Assembly (NCBI GenBank): GCA_964441455.1
Contig: CAYTUX010000069.1
Span: forward strand, 1 to 41,399
DNA from: JAQICX01 sp964441455
GTDB taxonomy: Bacteria; Verrucomicrobiota; Kiritimatiellia; JAQICX01
Length of the DNA: 41,399 nt
Direction: 5' to 3'
In this document: piece by piece, positions 30,403 to 38,384 of the stretch
Position numbering within the stretch: the first letter of the stretch is position 1
Layout of the letters: each line of letters opens with the position of its first letter
Translations under genes and position numbers: made by a program
Notes under the pieces: generated by a model
The model's input: only the letters and a program-made list of their open reading frames with translations
Databases searched by the model: none
What the model was told of the DNA's origin: nothing

Positions 30403-33078
30403 TTACTTCAGCATCTCCAACTGTTTTTCAAGCTTCTCAAACTTATCCTGTATCTCCTGCAGTAAATCTTTCTGTCTGACAATAACATGATAAGGAGCCC
30501 TGGTAACAAAGTTTTCATTAGAAAGCTTTGCATGTATCTTCTTGATATTTCCTTCAAGATTTGCAAGCTCTTTCTCAATCTTTGCAATTTCAGCATCCGT
30601 ATCAACAACACCATCAAGAGGCATAAGAACTATTCCGATTTCACTGAGCGTTGCAGGCATTGCCTGTTCAGGAATCATATTCTCATCAATAACAACCTCG
30701 GATGCCCGAATCAGATTCTTAATGGAATCCAGATCGCCCTTAAGCAGATCTGCTTCCTCTGAACTGTTCGGCTTAACAAAATATTTCAGAAAAACTGCCG
30801 GCTGAATGTTATAATCTGCACGCATCGTTCTGGCAACTCTAAGCATATCATGTTTGTCTTCTACATATTTAACAATCTCATCACTTATGTCCCATGCTTG
30901 TAACTGTTCTGATCCGGCTGGCTTAGGCCACCGGGCAAGCATAATAAAGTCTCTGTCCGAACCAAACCCCATCGTATGCCATAACTCTTCTGTCAAAAAC
31001 GGCATAATTGGATGCAGAAGCCTTATTGATACAGAAAAAACATGATACATGATCTTGATTGTTTCTCTTTTCTCATCAATATTATCTCCATAAAGTGCAC
31101 CCTTTGCAAATTCAAGATAACGGTCGCAATATTGATGCCTGATAAATTCATACAATGCATGAGCCGCATCATTGAATCTATACTTCTCTAATGAATCACA
31201 ACACTCAATAATTGCTTTGTCAAGCATTGCCAATATATGCTTGTCATCAGGCTTGAGTAAATCTGCCGAAAATTCAAAGTTTGTAATATCAATATCTTCT
31301 TCAAACTTGTCTCTGTGCATCTCCATAAAACGAGCTGCATTCCAAATCTTTGTACCAAAGTTCCTGCCGACTTCAAATTTCTCATTTGAAATATAAACAT
31401 CCTGACCCGTAGCTGTAAGCATGATTAGACTGAAACGTAAAGCATCTGCACTGAATTCTTCAATAATATCCAGTGGATTAATTGAATTTCCAAGACTTTT
31501 ACTCATCTTCAGTCCCTTGTCATCTCGAACCGTTCCATGAATATAAACCTTCTCAAATGGTATGTCACCCATAAACTCAATACCTGCCATAACCATCCTG
31601 GCAACCCAGAAGAAAATAATTTCTGAAGCTGTTGTCAAGTCATTGGTAGGATAATAAAATTTCAAATCTTCATTGCTCTCCGGCCAGCCGAAGGTTGAAA
31701 ACGGCCATACCCATGAAGAGAACCATGTATCAAGAACATCTTCATCCTGACGAATATTATCACTGGAACATTTCTCACATTTAACAGCAGTTTCTTTAGA
31801 CACCCACTCATGTCCGCACTCATCACAATAAAAAACAGGAATACGATGTCCCCACCATATCTGGCGAGATATACACCAATCACGAATGTTGGTTAACCAC
31901 TCTTCATAAACTCTTTCCCAGCGAGCCGGCACAAACTGAATGCTGCCATTCTTAACAGCCTCAAGAGCCGGTGCTGCCAATGGTGCCATCTTCACAAACC
32001 ACTGCGGAGACAATCTTGGTTCAACAGCAGTATGACAACGGTAACAATGTCCAACCGCATGAGCATGATCATCAATTTTTGCAAGCAATCCATTCTCTTT
32101 TAAGACCTTAACCAAAGCAGCTCTGCATTCAAATCTGTCCATACCCTCATAAATTCCGGCACTTTCGTTCATTGTGCCGTCATTATTCATAACATTAATA
32201 GGCGTCAAACCATGCCTGTTGCCCATATCAAAATCGTTTGGATCATGAGCCGGAGTAATCTTTACAACACCTGTGCCAAATTCTGGGTCAACATAATCAT
32301 CATATATAACAGCAATTTCTCTGTCGGCAATTGGCAACAGTATTGTCTTTCCTTCTAAATCCTTGTAACGCTCATCTTCCGGATGTACTGCAACCGCAAC
32401 ATCACCAAGCATGGTTTCCGGACGAGTAGTCGCAACAGTAACAAAACGCCCCGGCTCACCTTTTACAGGATACTTTATATGCCATAAGTGACCATTCTCA
32501 TCTTCATGTTCACTCTCTTCATCAGACAAAGCTGTCTGACATCTTGGACACCAGTTAACAATACGACTTCCCTTATAAACCAAACCCTTTTCATAAAGTC
32601 TCGCAAAAACTTCTGTTACAGCTTCACTCAGTCCTTCATCCATCGTGAAACGCTCACGATCCCAATCACATGATGCTCCCAGCTTCTTCAGCTGATTTAT
32701 GATTGTTCCCCCATACTCCTCTTTCCATTCCCAGACCTTCTCAATAAAAGCTTCTCTACCAAGATCATCCCGACTCCTGCCCTCTTCCTTTAAAGCTCTC
32801 TCAACAACATTCTGCGTGGCAATACCCGCATGATCTGTACCCGGAACCCAAACAACATTACGCCCTTGCATCCTGCGCCAGCGTGCCATAATATCCTGAA
32901 TCGTATTGTTCAAAGCATGCCCCATATGCAGAATACCTGTAACATTTGGCGGTGGAATCATAATACAATAAGGTTCGCCGCCCTTCGAACTGTCACTATG
33001 AAATGTCTTGGATTCAAGCCATTTCTCATACCACTTATCCTCTATCGAATGCGGCTCATAATTCTTTTCCATTGTCAT
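30403..33078 (-). CDS. valS: Valyl-tRNA synthetase
   Basis: 891 residues. Class I signatures HMGH (51-54) in PNVTGILHMGHALNNTIQD and KMSKS (524-528) in GLKMSKSLGN. Other hallmarks: VPGTDHAGIATQNVVER, editing-domain VATTRPETMLGDVAVAVHPEDERY, SPQWFVKM, the zinc-type cysteines CDECGHEW and CEKCSSDN, and DVLDTWFSSWVWPFS. The C-terminal 65 residues (DTDAEIAKIEKELANLEGNI onward) form the long coiled-coil arm that grips tRNA-Val. GGAG lies 11 nt before the ATG. It charges tRNA-Val and edits misactivated threonine. The gene is alone between two repeat-rich spacers. Confidence 0.97.
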   Translation of the reverse strand: MTMEKNYEPHSIEDKWYEKWLESKTFHSDSSKGGEPYCIMIPPPNVTGILHMGHALNNTIQDIMARWRRMQGRNVVWVPGTDHAGIATQNVVERALKEEGRSRDDLGREAFIEKVWEWKEEYGGTIINQLKKLGASCDWDRERFTMDEGLSEAVTEVFARLYEKGLVYKGSRIVNWCPRCQTALSDEESEHEDENGHLWHIKYPVKGEPGRFVTVATTRPETMLGDVAVAVHPEDERYKDLEGKTILLPIADREIAVIYDDYVDPEFGTGVVKITPAHDPNDFDMGNRHGLTPINVMNNDGTMNESAGIYEGMDRFECRAALVKVLKENGLLAKIDDHAHAVGHCYRCHTAVEPRLSPQWFVKMAPLAAPALEAVKNGSIQFVPARWERVYEEWLTNIRDWCISRQIWWGHRIPVFYCDECGHEWVSKETAVKCEKCSSDNIRQDEDVLDTWFSSWVWPFSTFGWPESNEDLKFYYPTNDLTTASEIIFFWVARMVMAGIEFMGDIPFEKVYIHGTVRDDKGLKMSKSLGNSINPLDIIEEFSADALRFSLIMLTATGQDVYISNEKFEVGRNFGTKIWNAARFMEMHRDKFEEDIDITNFEFSADLLKPDDKHILAMLDKAIIECCDSLEKYRFNDAAHALYEFIRHQYCDRYLEFAKGALYGDNIDEKRETIKIMYHVFSVSIRLLHPIMPFLTEELWHTMGFGSDRDFIMLARWPKPAGSEQLQAWDISDEIVKYVEDKHDMLRVARTMRADYNIQPAVFLKYFVKPNSSEEADLLKGDLDSIKNLIRASEVVIDENMIPEQAMPATLSEIGIVLMPLDGVVDTDAEIAKIEKELANLEGNIKKIHAKLSNENFVTRAPYHVIVRQKDLLQEIQDKFEKLEKQLEMLK

Positions 33079-33199
33079 TTAATTTACTCCATAAAATCAA
33101 TAAATCTTTTCTTAAAATATGTAAACAGAGTATATTATAAAAAAATAGAAACTTTTGCAAGAATCTTGTCCCCTTTTCAAAAATTTTCCCTGTTTTTCT

Positions 33200-33505
33200 G
33201 GTTCTTCGTCATTTATTGTGGGTATCTTATTAAATCCCGCAGGGATGTCATCTTAGTAGCCATGGGTTTTAACCCATGGTAGAGACATCAAAGCAATATG
33301 AACCCCATAGGGGTGGCACCTGAGTTAAGAAATTAAGATGTCATCCCTACAGGATTCTATGTTTTGGGTTATTATATACCTCTAGGTTAAAACCTAGGGC
33401 TACCCGGATGTCGCCCCAGCTACTAAATATTTTGTTTTTATTCAACATAAAAATGTTTTGTTGTTTAGTAGCTGGGCTTTTACCCACAATAATTGCTGAA
33501 GAACC
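33200..33505. repeat. MITE-like element, copy 2
   Basis: The ends 33200-33224 (GGTTCTTCGTCATTTATTGT...) and 33481-33505 are inverted repeats matching those of copy 1 at 2320-2626, with almost equal total length. Internal palindromes: CCATGGGTT/AACCCATGG (33260-33279), CCTAGGTT/AACCTAGG near 33390, and a 13-bp stem beginning CCCAGCTACTAAA (33416-33428 with 33464-33476). No coding capacity. It fills most of the gap 33079-33542; the rest is AT-rich. Confidence 0.82.
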
Positions 33506-33542
33506 ATATAATTTGATTAATAAATAAATAAAGGAATAAATA

Positions 33543-35231
33543 ATGTTTGGAGCATATCCATTTTTTGGAGAAAGGCGTGTTGTTGATCTTGATGGGAGTT
33601 GGAATTTCAGTTTTTTAGGAGAGAGAGTTGATTTAGAAGATCTTAATCTTGATGATTTGGTGTTTTCAGAGAAGGCAGCGGTGCCTGGTGTTTTTGATGC
33701 GATGCCTAAGTATGCAGGAAAAAGAGGAACAGCTGTTTACCATAAAAAGATTAAAGTTTCAGTTGGTATACCTGGTAAGATTTTCTTTGGCGGCGGAGGC
33801 ATGTGGTTTCGCATTTATATTGATGGTGAGTCTGTCGGAGAGTGTTCCTTGCCATACAGTGGTGTTTCCTTTGATGTTCCCGCTTCAGCAAACAGAGAAC
33901 GCGACATAACTATTCTTGTTGATAATCGTTTTGATTCACAGAGAGTTCCTTTATTTGATGAATTTTTTGACTTTTATGCATATGGTGGTTTTTATAGAGG
34001 AATAGAGTTTCATGAGCTGCCTCAAACCTATATTAATAGAGTTCAGATTACTACGATTCAGCTTGAACCTGCAATTGTAAACGTGAAAGCATTTATTGGC
34101 GGATCTTTTTCGGATAAAGAGAATTTTGAAGTTTCTTTTGACGGCAAAAGCTTAGAGATGCAGAAAGATGTTACTGTATCTTATGGAGTTGCAGAATTTG
34201 AATTGGAACTTGGAGATGTCGGCATATGGTCTTCCGAACAGCCGGTATTGCATGAACTCACTTTGACGGTTAGGAATGATTCTATTACAGAGCGTTTTGG
34301 CGTTCGTACTGTTGAAGCAAAAGACGGCAAGATCCTTGTTAATGGTGAGGAGCAGAAACTTCTTGGTTATTGTCGGCATGAGGCACATCCGCAGTGCGGA
34401 CCTGCATTACCGCTGCACATATTGATTAGTGATGTTCAGCAACTCAAAGATCTCGGGTGTAACTTTGTTCGGGGATCGCATTATCCACAGGATCAACGTT
34501 TTTTAGATCTTTGTGATGAGTATGGATTGCTGTTTTTTGAAGAAAGTCTGGGCTGGGGGCAGAATGACAACCATTTTTTGAACGAAGACTTTATCAGTCA
34601 GTGTGAAGAGCAGACAAGAATTATGGTTCAGAACAGTTTTAATCATCCATCCATTATTTTATGGGGGTTTCTTAATGAAGGGGCAAGTGACATTGATTGT
34701 TCTAAGCCTGTTTATGAACTTCTTGCAAAAGCCATAAGAGAAGAGGACTCTTCAAGGCTTGTTACTTTTGCAAGTAACAGATATGAAAAAGATATTAATC
34801 TTGATATAGTTGATGTTGTATCATTTAATTTTTATCCGGCTTGGTATGGTCCCCGGGATAGTCATCCAAATCTTAATGATATAATCAAGAGGACACGAGA
34901 GCTGTCAGAACACATAAAGAGTACTCAGACCGGCAAACCATATATTGTTAGTGAGATTGGTGCAGGAGCAATATATGGATGGAAAGATCCTTTAGAAGGT
35001 CATTGGTCAGAAGAGTATCAGACAAAATATTTAGAGACAGTTTGTACTGAAGTTGTTTCAAATGATGACATTGCAGGTATATCAATCTGGCAGTTTGGTG
35101 ACTGCAGAACTTATCAGAATTTTGGAATGCTCGGACGTCCAAGAGCATTTAATAATAAAGGGACTGTAGATGAGTACAGACGACCTAAAATGGCATATAA
35201 AAAAGTAAAAGAGATTTTTACAAGGGGATAA
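33543..35231 (+). CDS. Glycoside hydrolase family 2, beta-glucuronidase-like
   Basis: 562 residues, slightly shorter than E. coli UidA (about 600). GH2 order: sugar-binding jelly roll (1-170, with VVDLDGSWNFSFLG and AAVPGVFDAMPKYAGKRGTAVYHKKI), immunoglobulin-like domain (about 175-265), TIM barrel (about 270-562). Catalytic acid/base Glu379 is in WGFLNEGAS; nucleophile Glu471 is in YIVSEIGAGA. An N-x-K-G motif (Asn537, Lys539, Gly540) near the C-terminus is the element that contacts the glucuronate carboxylate in bacterial beta-glucuronidases and is normally absent from beta-galactosidases, so beta-glucuronidase is preferred. No signal peptide is seen, so a cytoplasmic location is likely. 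AAGGAA lies before the ATG. A Gfo/Idh/MocA gene follows after 130 nt. Confidence 0.88.
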   Translation: MFGAYPFFGERRVVDLDGSWNFSFLGERVDLEDLNLDDLVFSEKAAVPGVFDAMPKYAGKRGTAVYHKKIKVSVGIPGKIFFGGGGMWFRIYIDGESVGECSLPYSGVSFDVPASANRERDITILVDNRFDSQRVPLFDEFFDFYAYGGFYRGIEFHELPQTYINRVQITTIQLEPAIVNVKAFIGGSFSDKENFEVSFDGKSLEMQKDVTVSYGVAEFELELGDVGIWSSEQPVLHELTLTVRNDSITERFGVRTVEAKDGKILVNGEEQKLLGYCRHEAHPQCGPALPLHILISDVQQLKDLGCNFVRGSHYPQDQRFLDLCDEYGLLFFEESLGWGQNDNHFLNEDFISQCEEQTRIMVQNSFNHPSIILWGFLNEGASDIDCSKPVYELLAKAIREEDSSRLVTFASNRYEKDINLDIVDVVSFNFYPAWYGPRDSHPNLNDIIKRTRELSEHIKSTQTGKPYIVSEIGAGAIYGWKDPLEGHWSEEYQTKYLETVCTEVVSNDDIAGISIWQFGDCRTYQNFGMLGRPRAFNNKGTVDEYRRPKMAYKKVKEIFTRG

Positions 35232-35233
35232 AG

Positions 35234-35262
35234 CGACAACTTCGACAGCGGCGACAACAACG
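35234..35262. repeat. TCGACAAC-type array between the GH2 and oxidoreductase genes
   Basis: Degenerate units GCGACAAC, TCGACAGC, GCGACAAC and ACGATAGC with about 9-nt spacing. The same units bracket the four-helix-bundle gene at 37464-37505 and 38319-38366. Confidence 0.6.
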
Positions 35263-35361
35263 ATAGCATAAAGAGATGCGATAAATCACGTCTGTACTTC
35301 TGCATAATTAATGAATCTAAGACCTGAAAATTAAAAACATAAAAAAACAAGGAAAGTAAAG

Positions 35362-36447
35362 ATGGCAAAGAAAAAAGCAATAAAGATCGGGATTCTTGGA
35401 CTGGGCAGAGCCGGTTGGGGAATGCACTGTAATGAACTGACAGGCAGAGAAGAAAAGTTTGAAATTGTTGCAGGCTGTGACCTTTTGAAGCCTTTTAGAG
35501 ACAGATTTCAGGAAAAGTATCCGGATGCTAAGGTATATAAAGATTATGAAGAAATGCTCGCTGACGAAGATATTGAGATGATATCTGTTGCATCACGAAC
35601 TCCGGAGCATGTTGAGCATGCAATAATGGCAATGAAGGCAGGAAAAATTGTTTTTCAGGAAAAACCAATTGCTGTAGATTATAAAGAGGCTCAAAAGCTT
35701 GTAAAAGCCCGAGAAAAATATGATGCTCAACTATACATAAGGCATAATCGCAGGTTCGAACCGATGTTCCAGCATATAAAAGAGATTATTGCATCAGGTA
35801 ATCTTGGCGACGTTTATGAAGTTAAATTAAGACGCAATGGGTATTCAAGACGTGACGATTGGCAGACAATTATTGAGTGTGGCGGCGGGCAGCTTTTAAA
35901 TTGGGGACCACATATTGTGGATCATGCGCTACGTTTCCTTGATTGTCCCGTCGCAGAAATGTGGAGTGATTTGAAAAAAATTGCTGCTGCAGGTGATGCA
36001 GAAGACCATTTGAAAATTGTTTTAAAAGGTGAGAACAGTAGAGTTGTTGACCTTGAAATTAGTGGTGGGTCAGCAATTTCAGAACCGGAATATATAGTTT
36101 CCGGAACAAAAGGTGGTTTGTCAGCCGGTGGTAATGAAATTAAAATGAAATATTTGAGTCCTAAAAAAGAGCTCACCAAAAGAGTTGCTAAGAAAAAGAC
36201 ACTTATTGATGGTGGTTTTGGCACACAGGATGATTTAAAGTGGGTTGAAAAAACAGTTGAAGTCAACCCTAAGAAGAAAATGGATACAGCTTCTATTTGG
36301 GATTATCTATATGCTTCTGTAAGAAATGGGAAAGAATTTCCTATTACACTAGAAGAGTCTTTAGAGGTTATGAGAGTCATTTCTGAGACAAGAAAGGACA
36401 CCATATTCAATACATATAACGAAAAAAGGAGGAAAAAGAAGAAATAA
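35362..36447 (+). CDS. Gfo/Idh/MocA-family oxidoreductase
   Basis: 361 residues, MAKKKAIKIGILGLGRAGWGMHCNELTG. Rossmann glycines are in GILGLGRAGWG (10-20), and the family signature is QEKPIAV (about 98-104). Next come YIRHNRRFEPMFQHIKEII and the substrate-side motif GGGQLLNWGPHIVDHALRF, whose GPHIVDH is the usual catalytic His/Asp region of the C-terminal domain. The C-terminus is very Lys/Arg-rich (EKRRKKKK). AAGGAAAG precedes the ATG. NAD(P)-dependent oxidation or epimerisation of a sugar or sugar acid is expected. Its place after a GH2 beta-glucuronidase-like gene on the same strand suggests further handling of the released sugar, but the two may not share a transcript. Confidence 0.88.
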   Translation: MAKKKAIKIGILGLGRAGWGMHCNELTGREEKFEIVAGCDLLKPFRDRFQEKYPDAKVYKDYEEMLADEDIEMISVASRTPEHVEHAIMAMKAGKIVFQEKPIAVDYKEAQKLVKAREKYDAQLYIRHNRRFEPMFQHIKEIIASGNLGDVYEVKLRRNGYSRRDDWQTIIECGGGQLLNWGPHIVDHALRFLDCPVAEMWSDLKKIAAAGDAEDHLKIVLKGENSRVVDLEISGGSAISEPEYIVSGTKGGLSAGGNEIKMKYLSPKKELTKRVAKKKTLIDGGFGTQDDLKWVEKTVEVNPKKKMDTASIWDYLYASVRNGKEFPITLEESLEVMRVISETRKDTIFNTYNEKRRKKKK

Positions 36448-36546
36448 TTATTTATAATCTATATTTGGTAATTACCTGATATATAGTAAGTTAAATGAAT
36501 AATATAATGTGCTTTACTAAAAAATGTAAAAAAATAATAAAAAATC

Positions 36547-36575
36547 TTGACGATTTTTAATAAAAACTTTATAGT
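36547..36575 (+). promoter_or_regulatory. Sigma70-type promoter of the pseudopilin gene
   Basis: TTGACG (36547-36552) and TATAGT (36570-36575) are 17 nt apart, in a very AT-rich background. The start codon is 82 nt downstream. Each box is one base off consensus, making this one of the strongest promoter matches in the window. Confidence 0.72.
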
Positions 36576-36657
36576 ATCGCCACATATTATATGGAATAAT
36601 AGACAAAAATATTTATATATTATTGTAACTAACATAAACATTGAAGAAAGGTGTCAA

Positions 36658-37368
36658 ATGAATAAGACTCCAAATAAAAGTTGGAAACAAGGTTTTACGC
36701 TTGTTGAGTTGCTGGTTGTTATCGCTATTATCGGTATTCTTGCTGGTATGTTGTTCCCTGCAATACAAGGTGCAATTACTAAAGCAAATGCTACATCGAC
36801 AGGTAATAATGGCAGTCAGGTATGGAAAGCACTGTATTCGGACAACTTAGAGAGAGATCAAGTCGGTGATGCAACAATCTGGCCGGAAGATGGTGGCGAA
36901 ATTGATGTTGGTACAGGTGGTTCTGAAGATTTACAAACATATGATACTTCTACAGAATATTTTAAGCTTTGTAGTGAATCTGGTGTTTTTTCCGGTATTT
37001 CTCCTTCAATTCTTTCTGCTTCAGGTTTGCCTTCTGCTACTTCTTGGTCAAATGAAACTGGTAGAGTTGAATTTAAGGATCAACACAATGCATGGTGTGT
37101 TGTAATTCCTAATACATCTGCATCATTCTCACCAGAAACTCCATTGTTCTTTACTAGAAACTTTACCGGTGGAGGCACTATTGATGCAATTGATGGTTTT
37201 GCCCAAGAAGAAAAACCTTTTGGTGACAAGATGGGGGTTGTTATCACTTTTGGTGGTTCAGTTAGAATTATCACAGATAAGCAAGCTTCAAGAGATATGC
37301 AAAAATACTTCAATCCATTGAATGAGAATTATGAATTTTTAACTCCTGGTACTGATTCAGGCGACTAA
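36658..37368 (+). CDS. Type II secretion/type IV pilin-like pseudopilin
   Basis: 236 residues from MNKTPNKSWKQGFTLVELLV. The ATG at 36658 is chosen because AAAGGTG lies before it and it gives a short basic leader. The prepilin peptidase site is KQG|FTLVELLV with the conserved Glu5 of the mature protein, followed by the hydrophobic helix LLVVIAIIGILAGMLFPAI. The rest is a globular, exported domain rich in Ser, Thr and Gly (WPEDGGEIDVGTGGSEDLQ, HNAWCVVIPNTSASFSPETPLFFTRN, MGVVITFGGSVRIITDKQASRDM). Lentisphaerota and Planctomycetes encode very many such proteins, mostly of unknown role. It has its own promoter and terminator, and no gsp/pil assembly gene is nearby. Confidence 0.9.
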   Translation: MNKTPNKSWKQGFTLVELLVVIAIIGILAGMLFPAIQGAITKANATSTGNNGSQVWKALYSDNLERDQVGDATIWPEDGGEIDVGTGGSEDLQTYDTSTEYFKLCSESGVFSGISPSILSASGLPSATSWSNETGRVEFKDQHNAWCVVIPNTSASFSPETPLFFTRNFTGGGTIDAIDGFAQEEKPFGDKMGVVITFGGSVRIITDKQASRDMQKYFNPLNENYEFLTPGTDSGD

Positions 37369-37396
37369 GGTATTAAAATAGTTTAGCTTTATAAAA

Positions 37397-37429
37397 ATGG
37401 GGTAGTTTTTAACTGCTCCATTTTTTTTT
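37397..37429 (+). terminator. Rho-independent terminator of the pseudopilin gene
   Basis: ATGGGGTAGTT pairs along all 11 positions (with two G-T pairs) with AACTGCTCCAT around a TTT loop, followed by nine T. It lies 28 nt after the stop codon. Confidence 0.85.
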
Positions 37430-37463
37430 GGTAAAGAGGGGAGTATTCGTTTTTTTTGTTTTT

Positions 37464-37505
37464 CGACAGCGTCGACAACAACATCGACAACGTCGACAGC
37501 AGAGA
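37464..37505. repeat. TCGACAGC/TCGACAAC array, left of the four-helix gene
   Basis: Four units (TCGACAGC, TCGACAAC, TCGACAAC, TCGACAGC) at 9-12 nt spacing. The right-hand array at 38319-38366 has the same unit in inverted orientation. Confidence 0.75.
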
Positions 37506-37555
37506 AAACCGAGGGTGTTAACAGCATCGAAGTTTGAAGCTGAAAAGGAATATTT

Positions 37556-38308
37556 ATGGATATAGTTGAGAAATATGGTGGCTATAGAAAACTTGATTCA
37601 TTCACGTTGGTAACAATTATTCAGTTAGGTACTTGGAAGTTTTGTAGTAAGTTTCTTAATTACCAAAATGACCCTAAAGGCAGACAGTTTGATCAAATGA
37701 CTCAAGCTGCTCGTTCAGGTCGAGCAAACATTATTGAGGGATCGGAGCGGGCAGGCACTTCAAAGACGACAGAGATTAGGTTGACTGATGTTGCTCGTGC
37801 AAGTTTGGCAGAACTCAAAGGTGATTATGAATTTTGGTTACTTAGCAATTATTTTGTTCCATGGCACAATTCTTGTGTAGATGCTCGAGAAGTATATGCT
37901 GTAAGTTTTGACAAAAGTCCTCCAGGTGTAAGTGATGGACTACATGAGTCGGGTGCATACTTGTTAGACCAATTTTCAAAATTTTCTAATTGGCTTGATA
38001 GCGATGATGCGAATGTAGTTGCAAACACCATGATAATTTTATTGAATAGGGCGTTGAACATGTTAAATCGTCAACTTGAAGCACAAAGTAACAGCTTTAA
38101 AAAAGATGGTGGATTTCATGAACGTGCAGGAACAATTCGTCGTCAGGAAAGAGAAAGACAAAATCCAAATGAGGTCGTTCCTAAATGTCCTGAATGTGGC
38201 AAGTTAATGTGTATACGAATTGCCAAGAGTAGTAAAAATGAAGGAGTGTCATTTTGGGGATGTACAGGATTTCCAGAGTGCAAGGCAACAAAAAAGTTTA
38301 AGAGTTAG
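37556..38308 (+). CDS. Four-helix-bundle (S23/IVS-like) protein with suffix domain and C4 zinc finger
   Basis: 250 residues. The N-terminal part (about 1-115) is a four-helix bundle of the type encoded in 23S rRNA intervening sequences: GGYRKLDSFTLVTIIQLGTWKF, DQMTQAARSGRANIIEGSERAGTSKTTEIRLTDVARASLAELKGDYEFWL. The bacterial 'four helix bundle suffix' segment follows (DQFSKFSNWLDSDDANVVANTMIILLNRALNMLNRQL). The last 40 residues are a topoisomerase-type C4 finger: CPECGKLMCIRI...SFWGCTGFPECKATKKF. The role is unknown; nucleic-acid binding is likely from the finger. The start ATG at 37556 has AAAAGGAA before it. Inverted TCGACAAC-type arrays bracket the gene, and it ends just before priA. Confidence 0.85.
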   Translation: MDIVEKYGGYRKLDSFTLVTIIQLGTWKFCSKFLNYQNDPKGRQFDQMTQAARSGRANIIEGSERAGTSKTTEIRLTDVARASLAELKGDYEFWLLSNYFVPWHNSCVDAREVYAVSFDKSPPGVSDGLHESGAYLLDQFSKFSNWLDSDDANVVANTMIILLNRALNMLNRQLEAQSNSFKKDGGFHERAGTIRRQERERQNPNEVVPKCPECGKLMCIRIAKSSKNEGVSFWGCTGFPECKATKKFKS

Positions 38309-38318
38309 TCCAAACACA

Positions 38319-38366
38319 GCTGTCGAAATGCTGTCGGTGTTGTCGATGCTGTCGCAAGGTTGTCGA
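38319..38366. repeat. TCGACAAC-type array in inverted orientation, right of the four-helix gene
   Basis: On the plus strand the units read GCTGTCGA, GCTGTCGG, GTTGTCGA, GCTGTCGC and GTTGTCGA, the reverse complement of the left array. It directly precedes the priA start; a frame-open extension of priA through it is repeat, not protein. Confidence 0.75.
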
Positions 38367-38384
38367 AAAAAGAAGAAACGAATC

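Noticed and set aside
37556..38308. Avd-like accessory of a diversity-generating retroelement
   Set aside because: Avd is also a four-helix bundle, but no reverse transcriptase or template/variable repeat pair is present, and the zinc finger and suffix domain fit another subgroup.
35234..38366. CRISPR array
   Set aside because: Units are 8-9 nt, degenerate and nearly contiguous, without 20-40 nt unique spacers; no cas gene is in the window.
38220..38384. Upstream extension of the priA frame
   Set aside because: It overlaps the four-helix gene and runs through the repeat array; the normal PriA N-terminus begins at 38385.
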